From Pseudomonas sp. MYb118 (GTDB lineage Bacteria > Pseudomonadota > Gammaproteobacteria > Pseudomonadales > Pseudomonadaceae): a stretch of 64,000 nt of DNA. Below the pieces are notes generated by a model that searched no databases, was not told the origin of the DNA, and saw only the letters and a list, made by a program, of their open reading frames with translations. The stretch covers positions 124,001 through 188,000 of the forward strand of contig NZ_JBFRXN010000001.1 of assembly GCF_040947875.1 (NCBI RefSeq). The letters run 5' to 3'. This document shows positions 1-11,709 of the stretch, in pieces (the first letter of the stretch is position 1; the number at the start of each line of letters is the position of its first letter). Both the position numbers and the translations under genes were made by a program.

Positions 1-1
1 G

Positions 2-433
2 GCGCTCGGTCCGATCGGCACCGGGGCGCTGGGCATGCTGGTGCTGGGCAATGACGCGCCGGCCATCTTCGCCGCCAACGGCATGCCGGGCGTCGGTGAA
101 ATCGCCGCAGGCCTGGGGTTGGTGGCGGGCATTACGCTGTGGGGCTTCGGGTTGTGGTGGATGCTCATCGCCTTCCTGATCACCTGCCGTTACTTGAGCT
201 CGGGCATTCCGTTCAACCTGGGCTGGTGGGGCTTCACCTTTCCACTGGGTGTGTATTCGCTGGCCACGTTGAAACTGGCCAGCCATCTGGACCTGATGTT
301 CTTCAGTGTCTTTGGCTGTGCGTTGGTGGCCTTGCTGGCGGTGATGTGGCTGATTGTGTCCAAGCGCACCGTGCAGGGCGCATGGCGTGGCGAGCTGTTT
401 GTCTCGCCCTGCATTGCAGGTTTGAAGAAATAA
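2..433 (+). CDS. TDT/SLAC1-type transporter, C-terminal part (partial)
   Basis: The reading frame is open from the left edge, so the start lies outside the window; about 143 residues remain. Three hydrophobic stretches are visible (around IAAGLGLVAGITLWGFGLWW, the region with GWWGFTFPLGVYSLATLKL, and FGCALVALLAVMWLIV), ending in a short basic cytoplasmic tail. The GWWGFTFPLGVY block is typical of the TehA/SLAC1/TDT family of dicarboxylate, tellurite and anion transporters. The substrate cannot be read from this fragment. It lies 97 bp upstream of the next gene, from which it is separated by a strong inverted repeat. Family membership is fairly safe, function is inference. Confidence 0.75.
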   Translation, partial: ALGPIGTGALGMLVLGNDAPAIFAANGMPGVGEIAAGLGLVAGITLWGFGLWWMLIAFLITCRYLSSGIPFNLGWWGFTFPLGVYSLATLKLASHLDLMFFSVFGCALVALLAVMWLIVSKRTVQGAWRGELFVSPCIAGLKK

Positions 434-443
434 CCGGCCAGGA

Positions 444-512
444 TTAGGTAAGGTGTGGCCTGGATCGACGTTCGGCATTCCAATAATGAAATCCAGGCCA
501 CTCGCTACCTAA
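444..512. repeat. Imperfect inverted repeat between transporter and MFS gene
   Basis: GTGGCCTGGAT (455-465) is the exact reverse complement of ATCCAGGCCAC (491-501), with a 25-base loop. Outside it TTAGGTA (444-450) pairs with TACCTAA (506-512) across a 4-by-4 internal loop. This gives 18 paired bases. There is no T-tract on either side, so it does not look like a simple intrinsic terminator. It could be a repeat-element remnant or an RNA processing structure. Confidence 0.6.
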
Positions 513-530
513 ACCAGGGATACACGGAAG

Positions 531-2405
531 ATGAGTCACCCCTCACAGTTCACCTTGCTGCGTACACGGCGTTTCCTGCCGTTTTTCCTGACCCAGTCCC
601 TCGGGGCATTCAACGACAACGTGTTCAAACAGTCGTTGATCCTCGCCATCCTGTACAAGTTGACCATCGAGGGTGACCGTTCGATCTGGGTCAACCTGTG
701 CGCGCTGCTGTTCATCCTGCCGTTCTTTCTGTTCTCGGCGTTGGCCGGGCAGTTTGGCGAGAAGTTCGCCAAGGACGCCTTGATCCGTCTGATCAAGCTC
801 GGGGAAATCGCGATCATGGTCGTGGGGGCGGTGGGCTTCGTCTTCGATCATCTGGCGCTGATGCTGGTGGCCTTGTTCGCCATGGGCACCCATTCGGCGC
901 TGTTCGGTCCGGTCAAATACTCGATCCTGCCCCAGGCCCTGCACGAAGAAGAGCTGGTGGGCGGCAACGGCCTGGTGGAGATGGGCACTTTCCTGGCGAT
1001 TCTCGCCGGAACCATCGGCGCCGGGATCATGATGTCGTCCGCCCACTACGCGCCCATCGTGTCCACGGCGATCATCGGCATCGCGGTGCTGGGTTACCTG
1101 GCCAGTCGCGGCATCCCGCGGGCCGCGGCCTCGTCACCCGAGATGCGCCTGAACTGGAACATTTTCAGCCAGTCCTGGGCCACCCTGAAACTCGGCCTGG
1201 GACAAACGCCGGCGGTGTCGCGCTCGATTGTCGGCAACTCGTGGTTCTGGTTCGTCGGAGCCATTTACCTGACGCAAATCCCGGCCTACGCCAAGGAGTG
1301 GATGCACGGCGACGAAACCGTGGTGACGCTGATCCTCACCGTGTTCTCGGTCGGTATCGCCCTCGGTTCGCTGCTGTGCGAGAAGCTCTCCGGGCGCAAG
1401 GTCGAGATCGGCCTGGTGCCTTTCGGCTCGTTCGGCCTGACCGTGTTCGGCCTGCTGCTGTGGTGGCATTCCGGCGGGATCCCCGAGAGCGCCAGCGGCC
1501 ATGGCTGGATCGAGATCCTCGGCTTCACCCACACCTGGCTGGTGCTGACCGACATTCTCGGCCTGGGGATTTTCGGCGGTTTCTACATTGTGCCGCTGTA
1601 TGCGCTGATCCAGTCGCGCACTCCGGAGCACGAGCGGGCGCGGGTGATTGCCGCCAACAACATTCTCAATGCGCTGTTCATGGTGGTCTCGGCGATTGTC
1701 TCGATCGTCTTGCTGAGCCTGGCCAAGCTGTCGATCCCGCACCTGTTCCTGGTGGTCTCGCTGCTGAACATTGGCGTCAATGCCTACATATTCAAGATCG
1801 TGCCCGAGTTCACCATGCGTTTCATGATCTGGCTGCTCAGCCACTCCATGTACCGGGTGGAGCACCGCAACCTCGAGGCGATCCCCGAAGAAGGCGCGGC
1901 GTTGCTGGTGTGCAACCACGTGTCGTTCGTCGATGCGTTGCTGATCGGCGGCGCGGTGCGTCGGCCGATTCGCTTTGTGATGTACTACAAGATCTACAAC
2001 TTGCCCGTGCTGAATTTCATCTTCCGCACCGCCGGGACCATTCCGATCGCTGGGCGCCACGAAGACATCCAGATCTACGAAAAGGCCTTCACGCGTATCG
2101 CGCAATACCTGAAAGACGGCGAGCTGGTGTGCATTTTCCCTGAAGGAAAACTGACCGCCGATGGCGAAATCAACGAGTTCAAGGGTGGCCTGACGCGGAT
2201 TCTCGAAGAAACGCCCGTGCCGGTGATTCCATTGGCATTGCAGGGGTTGTGGGGGAGTTTCTTCAGTCGCGATCCGGCCAAGGGCATTTTCCGGCGCCTG
2301 TGGTCGCGGGTGACGCTGGTGGCCGGACCGGCGGTGGCGGTCGAAGCGGCACAGCCTGACAGCCTGCGCGGTTTGGTCGGCGAGTTGCGCGGTACGCTGC
2401 GCTGA
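531..2405 (+). CDS. MFS transporter fused to PlsC-type acyltransferase
   Basis: 624 residues. The first roughly 400 residues are a major-facilitator transporter resembling LplT (N-terminal FLTQSLGAFNDNVFKQ, many hydrophobic segments). The last 200 form a glycerophospholipid acyltransferase domain with the HX4D catalytic motif (NHVSFVD, near residue 463) and motif III FPEG (near residue 537). By analogy with the LplT-Aas pair of enterobacteria, it probably imports lysophospholipids across the inner membrane and re-acylates them. The AMP-binding acyl-ACP synthetase domain present in longer three-domain homologues is absent here. The start ATG at 531 begins MSHPSQF directly before the conserved N-terminus. 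The substrate is inference. Confidence 0.85.
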   Translation: MSHPSQFTLLRTRRFLPFFLTQSLGAFNDNVFKQSLILAILYKLTIEGDRSIWVNLCALLFILPFFLFSALAGQFGEKFAKDALIRLIKLGEIAIMVVGAVGFVFDHLALMLVALFAMGTHSALFGPVKYSILPQALHEEELVGGNGLVEMGTFLAILAGTIGAGIMMSSAHYAPIVSTAIIGIAVLGYLASRGIPRAAASSPEMRLNWNIFSQSWATLKLGLGQTPAVSRSIVGNSWFWFVGAIYLTQIPAYAKEWMHGDETVVTLILTVFSVGIALGSLLCEKLSGRKVEIGLVPFGSFGLTVFGLLLWWHSGGIPESASGHGWIEILGFTHTWLVLTDILGLGIFGGFYIVPLYALIQSRTPEHERARVIAANNILNALFMVVSAIVSIVLLSLAKLSIPHLFLVVSLLNIGVNAYIFKIVPEFTMRFMIWLLSHSMYRVEHRNLEAIPEEGAALLVCNHVSFVDALLIGGAVRRPIRFVMYYKIYNLPVLNFIFRTAGTIPIAGRHEDIQIYEKAFTRIAQYLKDGELVCIFPEGKLTADGEINEFKGGLTRILEETPVPVIPLALQGLWGSFFSRDPAKGIFRRLWSRVTLVAGPAVAVEAAQPDSLRGLVGELRGTLR

Positions 2406-2443
2406 TGCTTGCCAGGGCTGGCGCCGATGGCGGCCAGCCCGGT

Positions 2444-3370
2444 TCAGCCGGCCATTGTCAGTCGGTTGCGGCCTTCGCGCTTGGCCACATACAGCGCGCT
2501 GTCAGCCCGTCGCAGCAGGCTTTCGGCTGACTCGCCCGGCAGAAGGGTCGAACAGCCGAGGCTGACCGTCAGCTCGATCAGGTGGCCGTCGGCGATAAAA
2601 TCCTGGTTCTGCGCGCATACCCGCAGTCGTTCACCCACCAGGGCGGCCGCCTCGCGACCGGTGTTGGACAGCAGGATCAGAAACTCTTCGCCACCGAAGC
2701 GGAACACCATGTCGACGTTGCGCAACTGGCTCTTGATCGCCGCAGCCACGGCGCGCAGTACGTCATCGCCGGCACTGTGGCCGTGGGTGTCATTGATCTG
2801 CTTGAAATGGTCGATGTCGAGCATCAGCAGCGACAAGGGCTGCAAGTGCCGGCGGGACATGTCGATTTCCCGTTGCAGCGTCTGGTCCATGGCAATCCGG
2901 TTGCCGGTGTCCGTCAGTGGATCGCGCAGGGCGCTTTGGGTGGCCGCACGATAGAGCAGGGCATTGCGCATCGGGTACAGCAGAGCGGAGAGCAACGACT
3001 CGAGGTTGCCCAGCTCCTGCTCGCTGAAGCGCTGATTGCGGCGGAACACCAGTTCGCCCAGGTGCTCGCCTTCATGGCTGAGGCTGTAGCTGATCGAATG
3101 GTGGCCGCGCAGGCCGAATTCCAGGCGCAGGTCGCTGGCCTTGTGCTCATAGCTCAAGGCATCCAGCGGCACGAGCCGATGAACTTCGCGGAAAAACGTA
3201 TCGAGAATGCGTTGCGGCTCAAGACTGGTCTGCAACTGCTGATTCAGCTGGTGGCGTACTTGCGCGAGGCTGAGCGGTCGCTTGAGAAGCGGCGGTTGTT
3301 GACCAAAGCCCAGGCGTTGCAATTTGGCGGTGTCGAAGTCAATTGCGTTGGTCTGGGAGGGTGATTTCAT
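2444..3370 (-). CDS. GGDEF diguanylate cyclase
   Basis: 308 residues when started at the ATG at 3370 (MKSPSQTN), which has AAGGG upstream; a longer frame to 3517 exists but its extra 49 residues look non-coding. Residues about 1-150 form a degenerate GAF-like sensor region. The C-terminal half is a GGDEF domain with the active-site signature GGEEF (near 225), the metal/substrate motifs DPLTDTGNR and MLDIDHFKQINDTHGH, and an intact product-inhibition I-site RxxD (RNVD) exactly five residues before GGEEF. It should make cyclic di-GMP and be feedback-inhibited by it. No transmembrane segment or signal peptide, so cytoplasmic. Convergent with the MFS/acyltransferase gene. Confidence 0.9.
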   Translation of the reverse strand: MKSPSQTNAIDFDTAKLQRLGFGQQPPLLKRPLSLAQVRHQLNQQLQTSLEPQRILDTFFREVHRLVPLDALSYEHKASDLRLEFGLRGHHSISYSLSHEGEHLGELVFRRNQRFSEQELGNLESLLSALLYPMRNALLYRAATQSALRDPLTDTGNRIAMDQTLQREIDMSRRHLQPLSLLMLDIDHFKQINDTHGHSAGDDVLRAVAAAIKSQLRNVDMVFRFGGEEFLILLSNTGREAAALVGERLRVCAQNQDFIADGHLIELTVSLGCSTLLPGESAESLLRRADSALYVAKREGRNRLTMAG

Positions 3371-3489
3371 ATGGCGTGCGCCCTTGAGCAGTAAGGCTGT
3401 CTTACAAGCTGGGTGAGGGCGGCTTGGGGCTGCGCGTCGTACTGATCCATCAGTCCCGTAGGACATTTCGCACAAGTTTAGTAGGTCGA

Positions 3490-3517
3490 GTGCCGTGACG
3501 GGAATTCGCCACGGCAC
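3490..3517. other. Hairpin between cyclase gene and yciK
   Basis: GTGCCGTG (3490-3497) pairs with CACGGCAC (3510-3517) around a 12-base loop, 16 bases beyond the yciK stop codon. No T-tract follows on either strand, so its role as terminator of the minus-strand yciK transcript is only a guess. Confidence 0.4.
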
Positions 3518-3532
3518 AAAAGCGACGCACGG

Positions 3533-4273
3533 TTATTGGGCGTTGAACGCCTGACCGTTGATGCCGGTGCTGTCCGGGCCCATCAGATAGAGGTAGACCG
3601 GCATGATCTCCTCGGGTGTCGGGTTGTTCAGCGGGTTTTCCCCTGGGTAGGCCTGAGCGCGCATGCTGGTGCGGGTGGCACCCGGGTTGATGCTGTTGGA
3701 GCGCACCGGCGCCACGGTATCGACTTCGTCCGCGAGGGTTTGCATCAGCCCTTCGGTGGCGAACTTCGACACGCCGTAGGCGCCCCAGTACGCGCGGCCC
3801 TTGCGCCCGACGCTGCTGGAGGTGAACACCACCGAGGCGTCCTGCGACAGCTTGAGCAGCGGCAGCAGGGTGCTGGTGAGCATGAACATGGCGTTGACGT
3901 TGACCTGCATGACGCGCATGAAGTTCTCGCCGGACAACTGCTCGATCGGCGTGCGCGGGCCAATGATCGAGGCGTTGTGCAGCAAGCCGTCGAGACGGCC
4001 GAATTCGCTTTCGATCATCGCCGCCAACTCATCGTATTGATGGGGCTGGGCGGTTTCCAGGTTGAACGGGATCACGGCGGGCTGTGGATGCCCGGCCGCT
4101 TCGATGTCGTCATAGACCTGGGTCAGGTTGGCCTCGGTCTTGCCCAGCAACAGTACGGTGGCGCCATGGGCAGCGTAGGCCTTGGCGGCGGCGGCACCGA
4201 TGCCACGACCGGCACCGGTCACCAGGATGATGCGGCCCTGAAGCAGATCGGGGCGGGCGGAGTAATCAAACAT
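3533..4273 (-). CDS. yciK: YciK-like SDR-family oxidoreductase
   Basis: 246 residues from ATG at 4273 (MFDYSARPDLL), which has GAGG upstream. A classical short-chain dehydrogenase/reductase: cofactor motif TGAGRGIG near residue 20, NNAG-equivalent LLHNAS, active-site Ser in VVFTSSSVG and YGVSK (YxxxK). This matches the YciK family, whose physiological substrate is not established. It is the last gene of a minus-strand group mupP-ubiG-mtaD side by side, separated from mupP by a REP element. Naming is by family and by the usual Pseudomonas neighbourhood next to mupP and ubiG. Confidence 0.85.
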   Translation of the reverse strand: MFDYSARPDLLQGRIILVTGAGRGIGAAAAKAYAAHGATVLLLGKTEANLTQVYDDIEAAGHPQPAVIPFNLETAQPHQYDELAAMIESEFGRLDGLLHNASIIGPRTPIEQLSGENFMRVMQVNVNAMFMLTSTLLPLLKLSQDASVVFTSSSVGRKGRAYWGAYGVSKFATEGLMQTLADEVDTVAPVRSNSINPGATRTSMRAQAYPGENPLNNPTPEEIMPVYLYLMGPDSTGINGQAFNAQ

Positions 4274-4313
4274 AAAGAACCTCAACAAAAAGTCTTCAGG
4301 GCGCGGCTATCCC

Positions 4314-4404
4314 TGTGGGAGCGAGCCTGCTCGCGAAAGGAGATATGACCCGACAAAAAAATTGTGACTGGCATGGCCCCATCGCGAGCAGGCTCGCTCC
4401 CACA
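4314..4404. repeat. Paired REP element (BIME-like)
   Basis: Two inverted copies of a Pseudomonas REP unit, TGTGGGAGCGAGCCTGCTCG... at 4314 and its reverse complement ending at 4404, with about 45 bases between. Each copy contains the self-complementary core GAGCGAGCCTGCTCGC. It lies between mupP and yciK and may stabilise or separate the transcripts. Confidence 0.85.
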
Positions 4405-4419
4405 TTGTTACTGCGCTGT

Positions 4420-5091
4420 TCAGCACCCACACAACGCACTATCAAGCACCTTGCGCAGCTCCAACGGATGGTCAATGACCACGTCCGCACCCCAATGCCG
4501 CGGGTTGTCGTCCGGGTGAATGTAGCCATAGGTCACCGCCACCGTGCGGGTGCCGGCATCGCGGCCGGACTCGATGTCGCGTAGGTCATCGCCGACGAAC
4601 AGTACGCTGGCCGGGTCCAGGTCGAGCATCTTGCACGCCAGGATCAGCGGCTCGGGGTCAGGCTTGCTGTTCTTCACGTGATCCGGGCAGATCAGCAGCG
4701 CCGAACGCTCGGCCAGGCCCAGTTGCTGCATGATCGGCTCGGCGAATCGCACCGGCTTGTTGGTGACCACGCCCCAGATCAGGTTGGCTTTCTCGATATC
4801 GGCCAGCACTTCGGGCATGCCGTCGAACAGCTTGCTGTGAACCGCGCAGCCTTTGAGGTAGCGCTCGAGGAATTCCTGGCGCAGTTCTTCGAAGCCTGGT
4901 GATTCCGGGTCCATGGAGAACGTCACGGCGACCATGGCCTTGGCGCCACCGGAGATCTCGTCGCGAATGTGCTTGTCATTGATCGGCGGCAAGCCGCGAT
5001 CGGCGCGCATGGCCTGACAGATCGCGATGAAGTCCGGGGCGGTGTCGAGCAGGGTGCCGTCCATGTCGAAAAGGACTGCTCTGATACGCAT
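4420..5091 (-). CDS. mupP: N-acetylmuramic acid 6-phosphate phosphatase (HAD family)
   Basis: 223 residues. HAD hydrolase signature at the N-terminus ([10 protein letters not shown], nucleophile Asp), motif II VVTNKP, and motif III/IV KPDPEP and FVGDDLRDI. By sequence it resembles phosphoglycolate phosphatase Gph, but in Pseudomonas the gene directly next to ubiG is known to encode MupP, which dephosphorylates MurNAc-6-phosphate in the cell-wall recycling route feeding AmgK and MurU. Cytoplasmic. It lies 4 bp after the ubiG stop, so the two are co-transcribed. Assignment to MupP rather than Gph rests on this position. Confidence 0.85.
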   Translation of the reverse strand: MRIRAVLFDMDGTLLDTAPDFIAICQAMRADRGLPPINDKHIRDEISGGAKAMVAVTFSMDPESPGFEELRQEFLERYLKGCAVHSKLFDGMPEVLADIEKANLIWGVVTNKPVRFAEPIMQQLGLAERSALLICPDHVKNSKPDPEPLILACKMLDLDPASVLFVGDDLRDIESGRDAGTRTVAVTYGYIHPDDNPRHWGADVVIDHPLELRKVLDSALCGC

Positions 5092-5095
5092 CGGT

Positions 5096-5794
5096 TTACT
5101 CCTCGCGCAGGGTCTGGATCATGTAGTTGACGTCCACGTCGGGCGCCAGTTTGTAGTGCTTGGTCAGCGGGTTGTACGTCAGGCCGATGATGTCCTTGAC
5201 GGTCAGGCCGGCCATGCGGCTCCAGGCACCCAGTTCGGAAGGGCGAATGAATTTCTTGAAGTCGTGGGTGCCGCGCGGCAGCAGCTTCATGATGTATTCG
5301 GCGCCGACGATGGCGAACAGGTACGCCTTCGGGTTGCGGTTGATGGTGGAGAAGAACACCTGGCCGCCCGGTTTGACCATCTTGAAGCAGGCGCGAATGA
5401 CCGACGAAGGGTCCGGTACGTGCTCGAGCATTTCCAGGCAGGTCACCACGTCGAACTGCCCGGGCATTTCTTCGGCCAGGGCTTCGGCGGTGATCTGCCG
5501 GTATTCGACCTGTACGCCAGATTCCAGCTGATGCAGTTGCGCAACGGCCAACGGCGCTTCGCCCATGTCGATACCGGTCACGGTGGCGCCGCGCTGGGCC
5601 ATGGCTTCGCTGAGGATGCCGCCGCCGCAACCGACGTCGAGCACCTTCTTGCCGGCCAGGTTGACCCGCTCGTCAATCCAGTTGACCCGCAGCGGGTTGA
5701 TGTCGTGCAGCGGTTTGAACTCGCTTTCGCGGTCCCACCAGCGATGGGCCAGGGCTTCGAATTTGGCGATTTCGGCGTAGTCGACGTTACTCAT
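5096..5794 (-). CDS. ubiG: Ubiquinone biosynthesis O-methyltransferase UbiG
   Basis: 232 residues from ATG at 5794 ([15 protein letters not shown]), preceded by AGAGGA. The class I SAM-dependent methyltransferase motif [16 protein letters not shown] is near residue 52, followed by [13 protein letters not shown] and the post-motif [11 protein letters not shown]. UbiG carries out both O-methylations of the ubiquinone head group. Length is normal for the family. The MTA/SAH deaminase gene lies just upstream on the same strand, ending 54 bp before this start, and mupP follows at 4 bp. Confidence 0.95.
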   Translation of the reverse strand: MSNVDYAEIAKFEALAHRWWDRESEFKPLHDINPLRVNWIDERVNLAGKKVLDVGCGGGILSEAMAQRGATVTGIDMGEAPLAVAQLHQLESGVQVEYRQITAEALAEEMPGQFDVVTCLEMLEHVPDPSSVIRACFKMVKPGGQVFFSTINRNPKAYLFAIVGAEYIMKLLPRGTHDFKKFIRPSELGAWSRMAGLTVKDIIGLTYNPLTKHYKLAPDVDVNYMIQTLREE

Positions 5795-5848
5795 GGTTGA
5801 TCCTCTGAAACTTGAAAAATCCTGTTGCCCCGGCACTGGCCGGGGGAC

Positions 5849-7183
5849 TTACGATTCGTTGTGACCGCTGATGCGCTGGCCCCAGGCCCTGGCGGTGGCG
5901 GCCAGTTGCGCTTCATCGAGGCGCGTCAGTCGGCGGTCTTCGAGCAATGGCTTGCCGGCCACCCACAGGTGCTTCACGCAGTCGCGGCCGGTGGCATATA
6001 TAAGCTGCGACACCGGGTCATAGACCGGTTGCTGCGCCAGGCCAGACAGGTCGAACGCGACCAGGTCGGCCATCTTGCCGATTTCCAGCGAGCCCACGTC
6101 CGCTTCGATGCCCAGGGCGCGGGCACCGTTCAGCGTGGCCATGCGCAGGGCGCGGTGGGCGTCGAGCGCGGTGGCCGAGCCGGCAACGGCCTTGGCGAGC
6201 AGGGCGGCGGTGCGGGTTTCGCCGAGCAGGTCCAGGTCATTGTTGCTGGCGGCGCCATCGGTGCCCACCGCCACATTGACGCCAGCCTGCCACAACCGCT
6301 CCACCGGGCAGAAACCACTGGCCAGCTTCAGGTTCGATTCCGGGCAATGCACCACCGTGGTGTTGCTTTCTACCAGCATCTCCAGGTCTTCATCGCTGAT
6401 CTGAGTCATGTGCACGGCCTGAAAACGCGGCCCCAGCAGACCCAGTCGCGCCAATCGGGCCAGCGGGCGTTCGCCGCGCTGCTCCACGGCCTGCTGCACT
6501 TCGAAGGCGGTTTCGTGCACGTGCATGTGAATCGAGGCGTCCAGTTCTTCGGCGATTACCCGGATTTTCTCGAGGTTTTCGTCGCCCACGGTATAGGGCG
6601 CGTGCGGGCCGAAGGTGACTTTGATGCGGTCGTGGTGCTTGAGATCGTTGAACAGTTCGACGCCCTGACGAATGGCTTCATCGGCGTTGCTCGCCCCTGG
6701 AATGGGGAAGTCGAGGATCGGAATGGCGATCTGCGCGCGAATGCCGCTGTTATGTACGCGTTCGCTGGCAACCTTCGGGAAGAAATACATGTCAGAGAAA
6801 CAGGTGATGCCACCTTTGATCTGTTCGGCGATGGCAAGGTCGGTGCCATCGCGTACAAAGGCTTCATCGACCCATTTGGCCTCGGCCGGCCAGATGTGGT
6901 TTTCCAGCCAGGTCATCAGCGGCAGGTCATCGGCCAGGCCGCGGAACAGGGTCATCGCCGCATGCCCGTGGGCATTGATCAGGCCCGGGCTGAGCAGCAT
7001 GTCCGGCAATTCACGGACTTCGCGGGCTTGGAGTTTCAGCGCCGCGGCGCGGGGGCCGATAAAGACGATACGCCCGTCGCGGATGCCCAGGGCATGCTCC
7101 TTGAGGACAACGCCAGCGGGTTCGACGGGTACCAGCCAGGTCGGCAGCAACAGCAGGTCGAGCGCAGCGGCAGTGTTCGGCAT
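5849..7183 (-). CDS. mtaD: 5'-methylthioadenosine/S-adenosylhomocysteine deaminase (TRZ/ATZ family)
   Basis: 444 residues from ATG at 7183 ([14 protein letters not shown]). An amidohydrolase-superfamily protein: first metal motif HGH in [13 protein letters not shown], second His in MHVHET, third His in [10 protein letters not shown], and the metal Asp in [13 protein letters not shown]. Pseudomonas proteins at this position deaminate methylthioadenosine to methylthioinosine as the first step of the MTA recycling variant found in this genus. The divergent neighbour mtnA works further along the same methionine salvage pathway, supporting the call. It shares the 108-bp intergenic region with mtnA. 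Confidence 0.85.
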   Translation of the reverse strand: MPNTAAALDLLLLPTWLVPVEPAGVVLKEHALGIRDGRIVFIGPRAAALKLQAREVRELPDMLLSPGLINAHGHAAMTLFRGLADDLPLMTWLENHIWPAEAKWVDEAFVRDGTDLAIAEQIKGGITCFSDMYFFPKVASERVHNSGIRAQIAIPILDFPIPGASNADEAIRQGVELFNDLKHHDRIKVTFGPHAPYTVGDENLEKIRVIAEELDASIHMHVHETAFEVQQAVEQRGERPLARLARLGLLGPRFQAVHMTQISDEDLEMLVESNTTVVHCPESNLKLASGFCPVERLWQAGVNVAVGTDGAASNNDLDLLGETRTAALLAKAVAGSATALDAHRALRMATLNGARALGIEADVGSLEIGKMADLVAFDLSGLAQQPVYDPVSQLIYATGRDCVKHLWVAGKPLLEDRRLTRLDEAQLAATARAWGQRISGHNES

Positions 7184-7252
7184 CGAGGGTCGGTTCCAGT
7201 ACTTTTGTAAAAGATGGCGAAGTATACCCGAGCGTCTTCGCGGGGGGATCGC

Positions 7253-7258
7253 TATAAT
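7253..7258 (+). promoter_or_regulatory. Candidate -10 box for mtnA
   Basis: A perfect TATAAT lies 33 bp before the mtnA start in the mtaD-mtnA divergent region. No good -35 hexamer is visible 16-18 bp upstream, so the promoter call is moderate. Confidence 0.4.
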
Positions 7259-7291
7259 CGGCGGCTTTTGTTCATGAGTGCGGGGTGAGGG

Positions 7292-8368
7292 ATGCGCGAT
7301 CGACTGTTGGCGGCGGAGAAAGTTAAGGCCATCGATTGGCGTGATGGTGCCCTGTATCTGCTCGATCAGCGTATTTTGCCGCTCGAGGAAACCTGGCTCG
7401 CCTACACCAGCGCCGCTGGCGTGGCCGAGGCTATTCGTTCGATGGTGGTGCGCGGTGCGCCGGCCATCGGCATCAGCGCCGCGTACGGCATCGTGCTCGC
7501 GGCCCGCGAACGAATTGCCCAAGGCGGCGACTGGTACGCCGCGCTGGAAGAGGATTTCGCCCTGCTGGCCGATTCCCGTCCCACCGCCGTCAACCTGTTC
7601 TGGGCGCTCAACCGCATGCACGATCGGCTCGATCGCCTGAAAGAGCATGACGATCCGCTGGCTGCGCTGGAAGCCGAGGCCATCGCCATTCATGAAAGTG
7701 ATCGCGAAGCCAACCTGACTATGGCGCAACTGGGCGTGGACCTGATCCGCAAGCACCAGGGCAATGCCCAGGCGATCCTGACCCATTGCAACACCGGCGC
7801 GCTGGCCACTGGCGGCTTCGGTACGGCGCTGGGGGTGATTCGCGGCGCCTTCATCGAGGGCATGGTCGAGCGCGTGTACGCCGACGAAACCCGCCCATGG
7901 CTGCAGGGCTCACGCCTGACGGCCTGGGAGCTGGTCAACGAAGGCATTCCGGTGACGCTCAACGCCGACTCGGCCGCCGCCCACATCATGAAGACCAAGG
8001 GCATCACCTGGGTCATTGTCGGCGCCGACCGCATCACGGCCAATGGCGACGTGGCGAACAAGATCGGGACCTACCAACTGGCGGTCAACGCCATGCACCA
8101 CGGCGTGCGCTTCATGGTGGTGGCGCCAAGCTCGACCATCGACATGAACCTGGCCAGTGGCGATGACATTCCGATCGAAGAGCGCGACGGCCGCGAATTG
8201 CTGGATGTGGGCGGCAAGCGGATCGGCGCGGATGTCGAGGCGTTCAACCCGGTGTTCGATGTGACCCCGGCGGACCTGATCGACGCGATCGTGACGGAAA
8301 AGGGCATCGTCGAGCGTCCGGATACGGCGAAGATGGCGCAGTTGATGTGCCGTAAGCGGCTGCATTAA
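7292..8368 (+). CDS. mtnA: S-methyl-5-thioribose-1-phosphate isomerase
   Basis: 358 residues. Converts methylthioribose-1-phosphate to methylthioribulose-1-phosphate in methionine salvage. The family signatures are visible: [16 protein letters not shown] near residue 50, the catalytic Cys in [13 protein letters not shown] (near 167), and the Asp region [20 protein letters not shown] (near 240). ATG at 7292 follows GGGGTGAGGG. Divergent from the MTA deaminase gene, making a two-gene methionine salvage island. Cytoplasmic. Confidence 0.95.
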   Translation: MRDRLLAAEKVKAIDWRDGALYLLDQRILPLEETWLAYTSAAGVAEAIRSMVVRGAPAIGISAAYGIVLAARERIAQGGDWYAALEEDFALLADSRPTAVNLFWALNRMHDRLDRLKEHDDPLAALEAEAIAIHESDREANLTMAQLGVDLIRKHQGNAQAILTHCNTGALATGGFGTALGVIRGAFIEGMVERVYADETRPWLQGSRLTAWELVNEGIPVTLNADSAAAHIMKTKGITWVIVGADRITANGDVANKIGTYQLAVNAMHHGVRFMVVAPSSTIDMNLASGDDIPIEERDGRELLDVGGKRIGADVEAFNPVFDVTPADLIDAIVTEKGIVERPDTAKMAQLMCRKRLH

Positions 8369-8394
8369 AGGTATTGGGTGTTTTTGCGGGCCCC

Positions 8395-8485
8395 ATCGCG
8401 GGCAAGCCCGCTCCCACAGGTTACAAAGGTGTCCACAAATTTTATGTACACCCTCCAACCCTGTAGGAGCGAGCTTGCTCGCGAT
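8395..8485. repeat. Paired REP element downstream of mtnA
   Basis: Two oppositely oriented but non-identical REP units: ATCGCGGGCAAGCCCGCTCC (8395 on) and TGTAGGAGCGAGCTTGCTCG (8462 on), separated by about 43 bases. They represent two sequence variants of the Pseudomonas REP family placed back to back between mtnA and gyrA. Confidence 0.8.
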
Positions 8486-8804
8486 GAGGCCAGTAAAGCC
8501 TACAAATGAACCCGATCCAGCCCCGATTTCACCATTCAACAGGGCTCTAAGCCCCTCAGAACCCCGTCAAGCCAATCACCGCTCATCTAACTACACTCCA
8601 TGCGCATCTGGGGGATAGGTGCGTGGCGGCTCTTGTGATAACATCCGGCGGTTTCCAGGGTAGCCCGATGGGGCTGCCTCTACTGCGCAGATCCATGGCA
8701 TAACTCGTTGATTTGTCGTAAGTCGGTGCAAGGGCTATCCACCTGCATCGGCGAGCTTCGTTGGTCCTGACGAAGTTTCACCAGAAAAAGGAATCAGGCT
8801 TCTC
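8486..8804 (+). promoter_or_regulatory. gyrA upstream region with weak promoter-like sequence
   Basis: No gene is visible in these 319 bp. TGATAACAT at 8636-8644 looks like an extended -10 element, without a convincing -35. A short hairpin (GTAGCCC/GGGCTGC) lies in the putative leader near 8660-8680. AAAGGA precedes the gyrA ATG at 8805. Confidence 0.35.
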
Positions 8805-11459
<2,655 letters not shown>

Positions 11460-11470
11460 GCGTACATGCA

Positions 11471-11502
11471 GGGGGCGGATGAAAATTCGCCCCCTTGTTG
11501 TT
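11471..11502 (+). terminator. Intrinsic terminator of gyrA
   Basis: GGGGGCG (11471-11477) pairs with CGCCCCC (11488-11494), followed by TTGTTGTTT. It lies 12 bp after the gyrA stop codon. Confidence 0.85.
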
Positions 11503-11540
11503 TATCCCTTATGAAAAAATCGGCACCAATTGAGATCCCT

Positions 11541-11626
11541 TGTGGGAGCGAGCCTGCTCGCGATTGCAGGCGCCGCGGTACCTCTTGACGCTGTTGAGAT
11601 CTATCGCGAGCAGGCTCGCTCCCACA
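11541..11626. repeat. Paired REP element between gyrA and serC
   Basis: TGTGGGAGCGAGCCTGCTCG at 11541 and its inverted copy ending at 11626, each with the palindromic core GAGCGAGCCTGCTCGC. Same sequence type as the element near 4.3 kb. Confidence 0.85.
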
Positions 11627-11709
11627 ACAGCTCTGTTTCAGCAGGGCCCCTGGTGTCGCCAGTTAGTGTTTTTATTGCGTGATATCACCAAATCAGAGCG
11701 AGATTGGAT

